Numbered from the stretch's first letter, positions 34,742 to 43,649 are shown. The stretch is DNA of 64,000 bases from Halorubrum sp. 48-1-W (GCF_003287355.1 NZ_QMIM01000018.1:36624-100623); one strand, 5' to 3'. Translations and numbers: made by a program. The notes: generated by a model from the letters alone, not told the origin.

Positions 34742-34815
34742 GGCCGACGACAACCCCTCGTGGCCGACGACAACCCCCCGGCCGACGACAACCCCCCGGC
34801 CGACGACAACCTCCC
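34742..34815. repeat. Tandem repeat upstream of hel308
   Basis: Four copies of ggccgacgacaaccccc-type units at 20-, 18- and 18-bp spacing, 50-120 bp before the hel308 start. The 400-bp stretch 34696-35094 holds no gene that I can see, only this repeat and the two listed next. Confidence 0.85.
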
Positions 34816-34866
34816 TACATTCGTCCCGGCGCGCGCCCGCGAGCACTCAGGCGAGTGCGAGCGGAA

Positions 34867-34950
34867 CGCGCGAGGGAGCAGCGGCCGCGCCGCCACGCGG
34901 TCCGGCGGCGCGGCCGCTGCGAGGCTGGGGAGGGGTGAGGCGCGGGGCGG
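34867..34950 (-). repeat. Dispersed G+C-rich element, copy 1
   Basis: Read on the minus strand it starts ccccgcgcctcac, then cctccccagcctcgc, then gcggccgc, with a hairpin (agcggccgcgccgcc against ggcggcgcggccgct), and ends gctccctcgcgcg. The same order of blocks occurs at 49799-49866 on the plus strand with few mismatches in the outer blocks and a different hairpin inside. Confidence 0.75.
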
Positions 34951-34974
34951 GGCGGACGCGGAGTCACCGCGCCC

Positions 34975-35027
34975 GTGACTCCCGCGGTGTTCGGTTCGGG
35001 AGGGTGACTCCCGCGGTGTTCGGTTCG
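34975..35027. repeat. 24-bp direct repeat
   Basis: gtgactcccgcggtgttcgg followed by ttcg occurs at 34975-34998 and 35004-35027, a 29-bp period, in the gene-free stretch between hel308 and the next gene. Confidence 0.9.
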
Positions 35028-35094
35028 AGAGATCGCTTTCACGGGATCCGGTCCGAGCCGAGCCGGAGAGCCCCGTTTCCGTACCGTCGCCCCC

Positions 35095-35349
35095 TCACAC
35101 CGTGTCGTCGAGGTCGTGTTCGACGGCCATCCGCGACGCCTCGACAGCGAACCGCTCGACGTCCTCGGCCGACGCCTCGCCGAGCGCGTCCTCGTCGACG
35201 TCGCGGCCGGCGGTCACCCCGTCGCCGGTGACCAGCCGCTGTTCGGCCAGCTCCTTCGTGTGGACGCGCTCGCCGTCCTCGGTCGCGTACGTCAGCCGGA
35301 CGAGCCCCTTCGAGTCGAACTGTCGGTCGACGAGCCAGACTACGGTCAT
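35095..35349 (-). CDS. Hypothetical haloarchaeal protein
   Basis: 84 residues from the ATG at 35349 (MTVVWLVDRQFDSKGLVRLTY). An upstream in-frame start would add 32 Gly/Pro-rich residues of noncoding look. The N-terminal half is beta-rich (VVWLVDRQFDSKGLVRLTYAT) and the C-terminal half a helix (EDVERFAVEASRMAVEHDLD). No known domain is recognised. It is divergent from a ferredoxin. Confidence 0.65.
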   Translation of the reverse strand: MTVVWLVDRQFDSKGLVRLTYATEDGERVHTKELAEQRLVTGDGVTAGRDVDEDALGEASAEDVERFAVEASRMAVEHDLDDTV

Positions 35350-35475
35350 CGCCGGATCCTCGTCTGCCCCGTGCTTAAACCGGCTGGTCGACCACGGCCA
35401 CCGTCCCGGTTCGACACCGCCACCGCCCCGGTTCGACCCCGCCACCGCTTTGTACCCGCTTCGCCTATCCGTCGT

Positions 35476-35718
35476 ATGCGCGTCGAATTCGACCGGGACA
35501 CCTGTATCGGGATGTACCAGTGTGTCGCCGAGTGGGACGGCTTCGAGAAGGACCTGAACGACGGGAAGGCGGACCTCGTCGGCAGTGAGGAGCGGGACGA
35601 GGACGTGTTCGTCGTCGACGTCCCCGACGGCGAGGAGCTGGACGCGAAGTTCGCGGCGCGAGTCTGCCCCGTCGACGCCATCGAAGTCTACGACGACGAC
35701 GGCGAACGGGTGGTGTAG
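35476..35718 (+). CDS. Single-cluster ferredoxin, probably [3Fe-4S]
   Basis: 80 residues. The cluster ligands are C10 and C16 in DTCIGMYQC and C64 in ARVCPVDAIEV. In the CxxC/DxxC motif of [4Fe-4S] monocluster ferredoxins the middle ligand would be at residue 13, here a methionine. So the cluster is most likely [3Fe-4S], or the fourth ligand is external. The middle of the protein is an acidic insertion (NDGKADLVGSEERDED). It is a soluble low-potential electron carrier with an unknown partner. No P450 or dehydrogenase is adjacent. Confidence 0.82.
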   Translation: MRVEFDRDTCIGMYQCVAEWDGFEKDLNDGKADLVGSEERDEDVFVVDVPDGEELDAKFAARVCPVDAIEVYDDDGERVV

Positions 35719-35731
35719 CCACAGCGACTCC

Positions 35732-36037
35732 TCAGAGGTCGAGTTCCTCCGCGGACTCCACGTCGAACCGGAGCACCTCCGGTTCGCCGGCGAGCAGGTC
35801 CGGCAACGCCGTCTCGAACGCCCGGAAGTGGTCGGTCTCCGTGTGGGCTTCGAACGCGGCCGCGTCCTCGTACTGCTCGAAGAAGCGGAGCGTCGTCCCG
35901 TCCTCGACGTCGGTCGCTGCCCGGTACGCTATCGTTCCCTCCTCCCGGTTCGACTCCTCGACGAGGGTCTTCGCATGGTCGAGCGCCTCGTCGAGCCGGT
36001 CCGCCTCGATCGGGAAGACCGCGTGGAGCACGATCAT
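35732..36037 (-). CDS. ABM-domain protein, putative quinol monooxygenase
   Basis: 101 residues forming one antibiotic-biosynthesis-monooxygenase (dimeric alpha-beta barrel) domain. MIVLHAVFPIEADRLDEALDHAKTLV is the first strand-helix, then EGTIAYRAATDVEDGTTLRFFEQYED, then AAAFEAHTETDHFRAFETALPDLL. The helix His in EAHTETDHF matches the conserved histidines of YgiN-type proteins. These bind quinones or heme-like ligands without added cofactors. The substrate is unknown. It is convergent with the ferredoxin, 14 bp away. Confidence 0.8.
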   Translation of the reverse strand: MIVLHAVFPIEADRLDEALDHAKTLVEESNREEGTIAYRAATDVEDGTTLRFFEQYEDAAAFEAHTETDHFRAFETALPDLLAGEPEVLRFDVESAEELDL

Positions 36038-36099
36038 GACGGATCGACGTGTCCAGGCACGGCTCCGAAAACGTTCCGGTCGCCGTAGGTCGTTCCTCC

Positions 36100-36180
36100 C
36101 GCGCGCCTCCCTCTGTCACTCCTCCGCGCGCGCCTCCCTCTGTCACTCCTCCGCGCGCGCCTCCCTCTGTCACTCCTCCG
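36100..36180. repeat. 27-bp x3 perfect tandem repeat across a stop codon
   Basis: Three head-to-tail copies beginning cgcgcgcctccctctgtcac. The gene-proximal copy contains the stop codon and last codons of the KDPG aldolase gene. A partial fourth copy (cgcgcgcctcc) continues into the coding sequence. Because 27 is a multiple of three, each copy repeats the stop in the same frame. Confidence 0.97.
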
Positions 36181-36817
36181 CGCGCGCCTCCTCGACGATC
36201 CGCGTGAACTCGCGGGCGGTCTCGGTGATGGCCTCGTAGTCGCCGCGCTCGGCCGCGTCGTAGTCGACGAGCGCGCCGCCCGCGCCGACGGCGAACGCGC
36301 CGGCGTCGACGAAGTCGGCGGCGTTGTCGGGGCCGACGCCGCCCGTCGGCATCATCGGGATCTGGCCGAGCGGGCCCTTCATCGCCCCGACGTGGGCCGG
36401 GCCGAGCGTCTTCGCGGGGAACACCTTCACGAAGTCCGCGCCGGCCTCGTAGCCGCGGACCGCCTCCGTCGGCGTCATCACGCCCGGCGCGCTCACGGCG
36501 CCGTACCGGTTGCACGTCTCGATGACGTCCTCGTGGAGGCTCGGCGAGACGACGAACTCCGCGCCGGCCATCAGGACGGTCCGCGCGGTCTCGGCGTCGA
36601 GGACGGTGCCCGCCCCCACGACGACCTCGTCGTCCGCGAACGACCCGGCGAGCTCCCCGACGAGGTCGCCGACGTTCGGCGTGTCGGCGGTGACCTCGAC
36701 GGCGGTGACGCCGCCCGCCTCGAGCGCCTCGGCGATCCCGATGAGCTGGTCGGCCGGGACTCCGCGCAGGACCGCGACGACGCCGCTTTCGACGATCCGC
36801 GAGAACGTCTCGTTCAT
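36170..36817 (-). CDS. kdgA: KDPG/KDG aldolase, Eda type
   Basis: 215 residues. It cleaves 2-keto-3-deoxy-6-phosphogluconate to pyruvate and glyceraldehyde 3-phosphate in the semi-phosphorylative Entner-Doudoroff route of haloarchaea. The Schiff-base lysine is in DFVKVFPAKTLG, the general-base Glu in TAVEVTADTP, and GAGTVLDAETA and MPTGGVGPDN bind phosphate. This is the bacterial Eda fold rather than the DHDPS-like archaeal aldolase. The ATG at 36817 begins the conserved part, and another in-frame ATG lies 8 codons upstream. The acidic C-terminus runs into a triple tandem repeat. Confidence 0.9.
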   Translation of the reverse strand: MNETFSRIVESGVVAVLRGVPADQLIGIAEALEAGGVTAVEVTADTPNVGDLVGELAGSFADDEVVVGAGTVLDAETARTVLMAGAEFVVSPSLHEDVIETCNRYGAVSAPGVMTPTEAVRGYEAGADFVKVFPAKTLGPAHVGAMKGPLGQIPMMPTGGVGPDNAADFVDAGAFAVGAGGALVDYDAAERGDYEAITETAREFTRIVEEARAEE

Positions 36818-37002
36818 GTGTCCCCGTTCCCGAGCGTTCACTTAAATCCGCCCGGCGTGGGCGACGCTGGCGGCGCGGCGGACGGGGACCGAGATCGTGC
36901 GAGCGATGAGCACGAAATCGGCGGCGATCGGGTGTGTTCGCGCCGAAACGGCCGCAGCGAAACACTACCCTTTTGACCCTGCTGTCGGTAACACGCGGTA
37001 TA

Positions 37003-39192
37003 ATGGGCCGACGCAAGAAGATCGTTCAAGAGTGCGAGCGGCTGATGGACGAGCCGGAGAACATCCGGAACATCGCCATCGCCGCCCACGTCGACCACGG
37101 GAAGACGACGCTGTCCGACAACCTGCTCGCGGGTGCGGGCATGATCTCCCAGGACACCGCGGGCGAGCAGCTGGCGATGGACACGAAGGAGGACGAACAG
37201 GAGCGCGGGATCACCATCGACGCGGCGAACGTCTCGATGACCCACGAGTACGAGGACACCAACCACCTCATCAACCTCATCGACACGCCGGGCCACGTCG
37301 ACTTCGGGGGCGACGTCACCCGCGCGATGCGCGCGGTCGACGGCGCGCTCGTGGTCGTCGACGCCGTCGAGGGCGCGATGCCCCAGACGGAGACGGTGCT
37401 CCGACAGGCGCTGCGCGAGGGCGTGAAGCCGACGCTCTTCATCAACAAGGTCGACCGCCTCATCTCGGAGCTCCAGGAGGGCCCCCAGGAGATGCAAGAG
37501 CGGCTCCTCGCCGTCATCGCCGACGTCAACGAACTCATCCGCGGGATGGCCGAGAACATGGACGACATCCCGACCGACTGGACCGTCTCCGTCGAGGAGG
37601 GCACGGTCGGGTTCGGCTCCGCGCTGTACAAGTGGGGCGTCTCGATGCCGTCGATGCAGCGGACCGGCATGGACTTCGGCGACATAATGGAGCTCGAACA
37701 GGCGGACAAACGGGACGAGCTCCACGAGCGGACCCCGCTGTCGAACGTCGTGCTCGACATGGTCTGTGAGCACTTCCCGAACCCGGTCGACGCCCAGCCC
37801 CGCCGTGTCCCGCGCATCTGGCGTGGTGACGCGGAGAGCGAGCTGGCCGACACGATGCGGATGGTCGACGAGGACGGCGAGGTCGTCTTCATGGTCACCG
37901 ACATCTCGATGGACCCGCACGCGGGCGAGATCGCGACGGGCCGCGTCTTCTCCGGCACGCTCGAGAAGGGCCAGGAGCTGTACGTCTCCGGCACCGCGGG
38001 CAAGAACCGCATCCAGAGCGTCGGGCTGTTCATGGGCTCCGAACGCGAGGAGGTGGAACACGTCCCGGCCGGGAACATCGCGTCTGTCACCGGTCTGCGC
38101 GACGCCATCGCCGGCTCCACCGTCTCCTCCGTGGAGATGACGCCGTTCGAGTCGATCGAACACATCTCCGAGCCGGTCATCACGAAGTCCGTCGAGGCCC
38201 AGAACATGGACGACCTGCCGAAGCTCATCGAGACGCTCCAGCAGGTCGCCAAGGAGGACCCGACGATCCAGATCGAGATCAACGAGGACACCGGCGAGCA
38301 CCTCATCAGCGGACAGGGCGAGCTCCACCTCGAAGTGATCACCCAGCGGATCCGCGACAACCAGGGCATCCCGGTCATCACCGGCGAGCCCATCGTCGTC
38401 TACCGCGAACAGCCCCAGGAGGCGTCCCGCGAGGTCGAGGGCGTCTCGCCGAACCGCCACAACAAGTTCTACCTCACGGTCGAGCCGATGGCCCAGGAGA
38501 TCGTCGACGCCATCCAGCTCGGCGAGGTCTCGATGGACATGCCCGAACTGGAGCGCCGCGAGGCGCTGCAGGAGGCCGGCATGGACAAGGACACCTCCCA
38601 GAACGTCGAGGACATCCACCGGACGAACATCCTCATCGACGACACGAAGGGTATCCAGCACCTCAACGAGACGATGGAGCTCGTCTTGGAGGGGATCCAG
38701 GAGGCGCTCGACGACGGCCCGCTGGCCGCCGAGCCGGTCCAGGGGTCGCTGTTCCGGCTCCACGACGCGAAGCTCCACGAGGACACCATCCACCGGGGTC
38801 CCGCACAGGTCATCCCCGCCGTCCGCGACGCGGTCCACCGCGCGCTGATCGACGGCGAGGTGCGCCTGCTGGAGCCGATCCAGGACGTCCGGATCGACGT
38901 GCCGAGCGAGCACATGGGTGCCGCCTCCGGCGAGATCCAGGGCCGCCGCGGCCGCGTCGACGACATGTACCAGGAGGGTGACCTCATGGTCGTCGAGGGC
39001 ATCGCGCCCGTCGAGGAGATGATCGGCTTCTCCTCCGACATCCGGTCGGCCACCGAGGGCCGCGCCTCCTGGAATACGGAGAACGCGGGCTTCCGCGTGC
39101 TCGTGGACAACCTCCAGCGCGAGAAGATCATGGAGATCCGCGAGCGCAAGGGCATGAAGCTCGAACTCCCGCCCTCGATCGACTACATCTAG
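37003..39192 (+). CDS. aef2: Translation elongation factor aEF-2
   Basis: 729 residues. It drives ribosomal translocation with [20 protein letters not shown] is the P-loop, [12 protein letters not shown]3, FINKVDRL G4. Domains II-V follow. Near the C-terminus, [15 protein letters not shown] carries the histidine that becomes diphthamide. The start at 37003 begins [12 protein letters not shown], the usual archaeal opening. It lies upstream of ACT, hom, tuf and rpsJ in the same direction, the cluster order I recall for H. volcanii. Confidence 0.97.
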   Translation: MGRRKKIVQECERLMDEPENIRNIAIAAHVDHGKTTLSDNLLAGAGMISQDTAGEQLAMDTKEDEQERGITIDAANVSMTHEYEDTNHLINLIDTPGHVDFGGDVTRAMRAVDGALVVVDAVEGAMPQTETVLRQALREGVKPTLFINKVDRLISELQEGPQEMQERLLAVIADVNELIRGMAENMDDIPTDWTVSVEEGTVGFGSALYKWGVSMPSMQRTGMDFGDIMELEQADKRDELHERTPLSNVVLDMVCEHFPNPVDAQPRRVPRIWRGDAESELADTMRMVDEDGEVVFMVTDISMDPHAGEIATGRVFSGTLEKGQELYVSGTAGKNRIQSVGLFMGSEREEVEHVPAGNIASVTGLRDAIAGSTVSSVEMTPFESIEHISEPVITKSVEAQNMDDLPKLIETLQQVAKEDPTIQIEINEDTGEHLISGQGELHLEVITQRIRDNQGIPVITGEPIVVYREQPQEASREVEGVSPNRHNKFYLTVEPMAQEIVDAIQLGEVSMDMPELERREALQEAGMDKDTSQNVEDIHRTNILIDDTKGIQHLNETMELVLEGIQEALDDGPLAAEPVQGSLFRLHDAKLHEDTIHRGPAQVIPAVRDAVHRALIDGEVRLLEPIQDVRIDVPSEHMGAASGEIQGRRGRVDDMYQEGDLMVVEGIAPVEEMIGFSSDIRSATEGRASWNTENAGFRVLVDNLQREKIMEIRERKGMKLELPPSIDYI

Positions 39193-39273
39193 GTCGACTG
39201 CTCGCGGTTCGTGACCGGCAGTCCCCGCGTTTCGTCCTCGTTCTTCCCTCCCGGTTTCCTCCCCATTTCGTCG

Positions 39274-39344
39274 CGTGGTCCCGTATCTCGTAGTCGCGCG
39301 CCTCGTGGTCCCGTATCTCGTAGTCGCGCGCCTCGTGGTCCCGT
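39274..39344. repeat. 30-bp tandem repeat past the aEF-2 gene
   Basis: cgtggtcccgtatctcgtag plus tcgcgcgcct, 30 bp, occurs twice perfectly (39274-39303 and 39304-39333), with the first 11 bases of a third copy. It lies 80 bp beyond the stop codon of aEF-2 in a 345-bp stretch whose only other content is a promoter and a short upstream frame. Confidence 0.92.
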
Positions 39345-39392
39345 GTGACGTGTTCGCGTCCGTCTCGGAGGCAACGACTGCCATCGCCGAAG

Positions 39393-39400
39393 GCTTATAC
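39393..39400 (+). promoter_or_regulatory. TATA box before the upstream frame of the ACT-hom operon
   Basis: gcttatac lies 25-32 nt before the ATG at 39425, so the transcript should begin at or next to that ATG rather than at the ACT gene 113 nt further on. Confidence 0.6.
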
Positions 39401-39424
39401 CGATCCCCCCGACTCCTTTCGAGT

Positions 39425-39541
39425 ATGCAGACGGGCACGACTCCCGCTCGGCGCATCGGCACGGAGCCAGAAAGCGGCCGCTCCGCGCCGACAGGGACGT
39501 GCCGGCCGGACGCCCCGACCTCCGTGGGGGTGATCGCGTGA
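39425..39541 (+). CDS. Putative 38-residue upstream (leader) frame
   Basis: ATG to TGA frame, MQTGTTPARRIGTEPESGRS as its first part, with many Thr, Pro, Arg and Gly residues. It begins at the predicted transcription start, and its TGA overlaps the GTG of the ACT gene (GTGA). That geometry fits a leaderless upstream frame that delivers terminating ribosomes to the weak GTG start. Threonine makes up about a sixth of the peptide, and the operon encodes homoserine dehydrogenase, so threonine-sensitive control is conceivable. It may equally be an untranslated leader. I recognise no homologue. Confidence 0.4.
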   Translation: MQTGTTPARRIGTEPESGRSAPTGTCRPDAPTSVGVIA

Positions 39542-40149
39542 GCGACAGCCGGGACGGCGCGCCCGAGGAGGCGGTCACCGGGGACGCGACGGACGAGGGA
39601 CCCACCGACCCGGCAGCCGACGGCGGCCACGACCCGACGCCCTCGACGCACACGGTTCGCCTCGAACTCGTCGACGAGCCGGGACAGCTACTGGCAGCGC
39701 TCCAGCCCATCGCGAACAACGGCGGGAACCTGCTGTCCATCTACCACGAGCGCGGGAACAAGACCCCGCGCGGGCGGATCCCGGTCGAGGTCGACTTCGA
39801 GGCGACGACCGAGCGCTTCGAGGGGATAGTCGAGGCGCTCCGCGCGGAGGGGATCACGGTGATGCAGGCGGGCACGGAGCGGTACGCCGAGGAGATCACG
39901 CTCGTCCTGTTCGGGCACCTCATCGACACCGACCTCTCCGATACGCTCTCGCGGATCGAGGCGTCCGCGTCCACGTCGGTCGCGGACGTGTCGCTCGCGG
40001 CCCCACAGGGGACCGAGGAGGTCTCGAGCGCCCGCCTCCGGCTGGAGGCACGGTCGGGCGAGACGGGCGAGGCGGTCGCGGCGGTCCGCGAGATCGCGGA
40101 GGAGAAGGACCTCCGCGTCGTCGCGCCGCTCGCGGGGGTGGAGCCGTGA
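39538..40149 (+). CDS. ACT-domain amino-acid-binding protein
   Basis: 203 residues from the GTG at 39538; a GTG at 39499 is an alternative. After an acidic 40-residue N-terminus, an ACT domain reads THTVRLELVDEPGQLLAALQPI and GNLLSIYHERGNKTPRGRIPVEVDF, the ligand-binding strand-helix pair. A second ACT-like half follows from about 110 (EITLVLFGHLIDTDLSDTLSRIE). The stop overlaps the start of homoserine dehydrogenase (GTGAG). It is likely a regulatory partner that senses an amino acid such as threonine for the enzyme, supplying a domain that the short archaeal Hom lacks. The partnership is inferred from the overlap. Confidence 0.82.
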   Translation: MSDSRDGAPEEAVTGDATDEGPTDPAADGGHDPTPSTHTVRLELVDEPGQLLAALQPIANNGGNLLSIYHERGNKTPRGRIPVEVDFEATTERFEGIVEALRAEGITVMQAGTERYAEEITLVLFGHLIDTDLSDTLSRIEASASTSVADVSLAAPQGTEEVSSARLRLEARSGETGEAVAAVREIAEEKDLRVVAPLAGVEP

Positions 40150-41138
40150 GGCTCGCCGTGATCGGCGCGGGCGCGGTCGGCCGCTCCGTCGTCAAGCTGG
40201 CCGGCGAACACGGCCACGAGGTCGTCGCCGTCGCGGACTCCTCGAGCGCGGTCGTCGCGGACGGGACCGACGGTTCGGGCGGGGCGGTCGGCGTCGACGC
40301 GGACGCGGTGGTCGCCCGCAAGGCCGAACGCGGGATCGTCGGCGACGACGACCCGGCGGACGCGCTCACAGCCGACTACGACGTCCTCGTCGAGGCGACG
40401 CCGACGACGCTCGGCGACGCCGAACCCGGCTTCTCGCACGTCCGGACCGCCCTGGAGCGGGACCGTCACGTCGTGTTGGCGAACAAGGGCCCGGTCGCGG
40501 AGCGGTACGGCGACCTCCGGGCGCTCGCGGCCGACAGCGCCGGCGACGTGCGCTTCGAGGCGACGGTCGGCGGCGCGATCCCGGCGGTCTCGACGGTCGA
40601 GGACATCGAGCCGAGCCACGTCACCGCGGTGCGTGGCGTGCTCAACGGGACCGCGAACTTCATCCTCACGCGCATGGCCGCGGAGGGGCTCGATTACGAC
40701 CACGTGCTCTCGGAGGCACAGGACCTCGGCGTCGCGGAGGCGGACCCCTCCTTCGACGTCGACGGGACCGACGCCGCGCTCAAGTGCGTCATCCTCGCGA
40801 ACGTGCTCTCGTTCGGCGCTGTGGACGACCCGGCCGACGCCCGCGAGTTCTCCCTCGCGGACGCGTCGGTGGAGGGGATCCGCGACGTTCCCGGCTCCGT
40901 GCTCCGGCTCGCCGCCGAGGACGGCCGGACCGTCCGGCTGATCGGCGAGGCGACGGGCGAGACGGTACAGGTTGCCCCGCGGCTCGTCCCCGAGAACGGG
41001 ACGCTCGCGGTCTCGGGCACCCAGAACATCGTTCAACTCGAGACCACGCACGCGGGTCGGCTCAACATCTCCGGCCACGGCGCCGGCGGTCCGGAGACCG
41101 CGAGCGCGGTCCTCGGCGACGTCGGCCGGCTCGAGTGA
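40146..41138 (+). CDS. hom: Homoserine dehydrogenase
   Basis: 330 residues. It reduces aspartate semialdehyde to homoserine. VIGAGAVGRSVVKLAGEHGHEVVAVADS is the Rossmann start. VVLANKGPVAERYGDLRALA and FEATVGGAIPAVSTVED are the conserved substrate-side motifs, and LRGVLNGTANFILTRM-like sequence (VRGVLNGTANFILTRM) is the family hallmark. There is no C-terminal ACT domain, unlike many bacterial enzymes. The separate ACT protein coded just upstream, with a 4-nt overlap, probably fills that role. The GTG start is fixed by this overlap. Confidence 0.94.
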   Translation: MRLAVIGAGAVGRSVVKLAGEHGHEVVAVADSSSAVVADGTDGSGGAVGVDADAVVARKAERGIVGDDDPADALTADYDVLVEATPTTLGDAEPGFSHVRTALERDRHVVLANKGPVAERYGDLRALAADSAGDVRFEATVGGAIPAVSTVEDIEPSHVTAVRGVLNGTANFILTRMAAEGLDYDHVLSEAQDLGVAEADPSFDVDGTDAALKCVILANVLSFGAVDDPADAREFSLADASVEGIRDVPGSVLRLAAEDGRTVRLIGEATGETVQVAPRLVPENGTLAVSGTQNIVQLETTHAGRLNISGHGAGGPETASAVLGDVGRLE

Positions 41139-41346
41139 ACTCCGGGGCGCGTCGCGAGACGCGCGTTTTCGCGCGAACCGTTCCACGCTGACCCGCCGAT
41201 CCACCCGTCCGTGTGTCGTGATCCCGTGACCCTCGATGACGGGAATCACCGGACGGCGGCGCTCTCGCCTGTGAGTCGTATCGAAACCGTTTTAGTGGAA
41301 TCGACCGAAAACGTACTCACAGAGCGCCTTAGCGCGTGATTACCCC

Positions 41347-42612
41347 ATGAGTGACAAACCGCACCAGAATCTGGCCATTATCGGCCACGTCGACCACGGC
41401 AAGAGTACGCTCGTGGGTCGACTCCTCTTCGAGACGGGGAGCGTCCCCGAGCACGTAATCGAGCAGCACCGAGAGGAAGCAGAAGAGAAGGGCAAAGGCG
41501 GCTTCGAGTTCGCCTACGTGATGGACAACCTCGCCGAGGAGCGCGAGCGTGGCGTCACGATCGACATCGCCCACCAGGAGTTCGACACGGACAAGTACTA
41601 CTTCACCATCGTCGACTGCCCGGGCCACCGTGACTTCGTGAAGAACATGATCACGGGCGCCTCGCAGGCCGACAACGCGGTGCTCGTCGTCGCGGCCGAC
41701 GACGGCGTCGCACCCCAGACCCGAGAGCACGTCTTCCTGGCCCGCACGCTGGGCATCAACGAGCTCATCATCGGCGTCAACAAGATGGACCTGGTCGACT
41801 ACCAGGAGTCCTCCTACGACGACGTCGTCGAGGAGGTCAAACAGCTCCTCAACCAGGTCCGCTTCGCGACCGACGACACGACGTTCGTGCCGATCTCGGC
41901 GTTCGAGGGCGACAACATCGCCGAGGAGTCCGAGAACACGCCCTGGTACGACGGCCCCACCCTGCTGGAGTCGCTCAACGAGCTGCCCGAGTCCGAGCCG
42001 CCGACGGACGCACCGCTCCGGCTCCCCATCCAGGACGTCTACACCATCTCCGGTATCGGGACCGTCCCCGTCGGACGCGTCGAGACCGGAATCTTAAACA
42101 CGGGCGACAACGTCTCCTTCCAGCCGTCCGACGTGGGCGGCGAGGTGAAGACGGTCGAGATGCACCACGAGGAGGTCCCCAAGGCCGAGCCCGGCGACAA
42201 CGTCGGGTTCAACGTCCGGGGTCTCGGCAAGGACGACATCCGTCGCGGCGACGTGTGTGGTCCCGCCGACGACCCGCCGAGCGTCGCCGAGACGTTCACG
42301 GCGCAGGTCGTCGTCATGCAGCACCCCAGCGTGATCACCGCCGGCTACACCCCGGTCTTCCACGCGCACACGGCGCAGGTCGCCTGTACGATCGAGTCCA
42401 TCGATCAGAAGATCGACCCCTCCTCGGGCGAGGTCGCCGAGGAGAACCCGGACTTCATCAAGTCGGGCGACGCCGCGGTCGTCACCGTTCGCCCGCAGAA
42501 GCCGCTCAGCATCGAGCCGTCCGGCGAGATCCCGGAACTCGGTAGCTTCGCCATCCGCGACATGGGTCAGACCATCGCGGCCGGGAAAGTGCTCGAAGTC
42601 AACGAGCGATAA
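41347..42612 (+). CDS. tuf: Translation elongation factor aEF-1alpha
   Basis: 421 residues. It brings aminoacyl-tRNA to the ribosome. Motifs: [27 protein letters not shown] (effector region), [12 protein letters not shown] and [10 protein letters not shown]. Domains II and III follow, with [13 protein letters not shown] and [13 protein letters not shown]. Its length is normal for haloarchaea. rpsJ follows 3 nt after the stop, so the two are co-transcribed. This is the tail of a translation-gene cluster that begins with aEF-2. Confidence 0.97.
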   Translation: MSDKPHQNLAIIGHVDHGKSTLVGRLLFETGSVPEHVIEQHREEAEEKGKGGFEFAYVMDNLAEERERGVTIDIAHQEFDTDKYYFTIVDCPGHRDFVKNMITGASQADNAVLVVAADDGVAPQTREHVFLARTLGINELIIGVNKMDLVDYQESSYDDVVEEVKQLLNQVRFATDDTTFVPISAFEGDNIAEESENTPWYDGPTLLESLNELPESEPPTDAPLRLPIQDVYTISGIGTVPVGRVETGILNTGDNVSFQPSDVGGEVKTVEMHHEEVPKAEPGDNVGFNVRGLGKDDIRRGDVCGPADDPPSVAETFTAQVVVMQHPSVITAGYTPVFHAHTAQVACTIESIDQKIDPSSGEVAEENPDFIKSGDAAVVTVRPQKPLSIEPSGEIPELGSFAIRDMGQTIAAGKVLEVNER

Positions 42613-42615
42613 TCG

Positions 42616-42924
42616 ATGCAGCAGGCACGCGTCCGCCTCGCCGGTACCAGCCCCGAGGACCTCGACGCCATCTGCGACGACGTCCGCGAGATCGCGGACT
42701 CGACGGGGGTCGCCCTGTCGGGCCCGATCCCGCTGCCGACGAAGACGCTCGAGATCCCGTCACGGAAGTCCCCGGACGGTGAGGGGACGGCGACGTGGGA
42801 GCACTGGGAGATGCGCGTCCACAAGCGGCTCATCGACATCGACGCCGACGAACGCGCGCTCCGCCAGCTCATGCGCGTCCAGGTGCCCAACGACGTCAGC
42901 ATCGAGATCGTTCTCGAGGACTAA
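42616..42924 (+). CDS. rpsJ: Ribosomal protein uS10
   Basis: 102 residues. [20 protein letters not shown] opens the fold, [23 protein letters not shown] is the tRNA-side loop, and [30 protein letters not shown] completes it. It matches archaeal S10 throughout. It starts 3 nt after aEF-1alpha, a widely conserved archaeal pair. Confidence 0.97.
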   Translation: MQQARVRLAGTSPEDLDAICDDVREIADSTGVALSGPIPLPTKTLEIPSRKSPDGEGTATWEHWEMRVHKRLIDIDADERALRQLMRVQVPNDVSIEIVLED

Positions 42925-43012
42925 GCGCTAAGGCGCGTTCGCGCCACGCTCTCGATTTTCCGTTTTCCGCCCGACAGCGTCGCCGCCGCCGATCGCGGCA
43001 CGGCTGAAGGAA

Positions 43013-43570
43013 TCACCTCGTCAGTAGCTGTACTCGCCCGGCGAAAAGTCCGCAGAACGCCCCGGTCGCGTGGGCGAAAAGCGCGACGCCGGGCGCGGCG
43101 GTCGCGAGCGTGAGGAGAACGGCGAGGCCACCGAACAGCGCGAGTTGTGCGCGCGAGGAGAGACGGAGGCGGTCGAAGAGCGTCGCGGTCGCGACGTTAC
43201 CGGCGAGGAGGTAGCCGCCGAGCGCGAAGACGGCACCGCTGAGTCCCAACACGGCCGTGGGCGGCCCGAACAGGCCGCCGAGCGTCACCTGTGCGATCCC
43301 GGCGAGCGCGCCGGTTCCGACCACGAACGCGTGGAATCGAAAGCGGGTCGTCCGGCGCTCGACGAGAGGGCCGACGAGGAGCAACGCGAGCGCGTTCGCC
43401 AGCAGGTGGCCGATCGAACCGTGCGCGTACACGCTGGTGACGACGGTCCACGGCGCGGCGGAGAGCGGCGTCGACAGCGCGAACAGCCCGACGAGGCCGA
43501 CGACGCCGAGAACGGTCTGTACGGCGCCGACGAGGAGGGCAACCGCGAGCGTCTCGACGGTGGCACGCAT
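43013..43570 (-). CDS. Rhomboid-family intramembrane serine protease
   Basis: 185 residues with about six membrane helices. The catalytic serine lies in VLGLSGAVFALGGYLL (GxSG), and the histidine in LFAHATGAFCGLFAG two helices later. VYAHGSIGHLLANALALLLVG is the conserved second helix with its His and Asn oxyanion helpers. Length is short but complete. Rhomboids cut single-span membrane proteins, and an H. volcanii rhomboid has been linked to S-layer glycosylation changes. It is convergent with rpsJ and divergent from the iron-box flippase gene. Confidence 0.82.
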   Translation of the reverse strand: MRATVETLAVALLVGAVQTVLGVVGLVGLFALSTPLSAAPWTVVTSVYAHGSIGHLLANALALLLVGPLVERRTTRFRFHAFVVGTGALAGIAQVTLGGLFGPPTAVLGLSGAVFALGGYLLAGNVATATLFDRLRLSSRAQLALFGGLAVLLTLATAAPGVALFAHATGAFCGLFAGRVQLLTR

Positions 43571-43649
43571 CGGACCGAGGTTGGCGTCGCGGGGTGAAAA
43601 GCGTGTGTCCGGGCCGGGGGCGCCTCCGCGAATCGCCAGCGTTAAATAA

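Noticed and set aside
34742..34815. CRISPR or origin iterons
   Set aside because: Units of 18-20 bp without spacers, no initiator gene, and a plain GC-rich tandem repeat.
36100..36180. CRISPR array
   Set aside because: The three 27-bp units are directly adjacent with no spacers, and one lies in a coding sequence. No cas genes are near.
36838..39651. A 937-codon open frame on the minus strand opposite aEF-2
   Set aside because: It is antisense to a complete, well-conserved elongation factor gene. High G+C makes long antisense frames common here, and its translation shows no domain.
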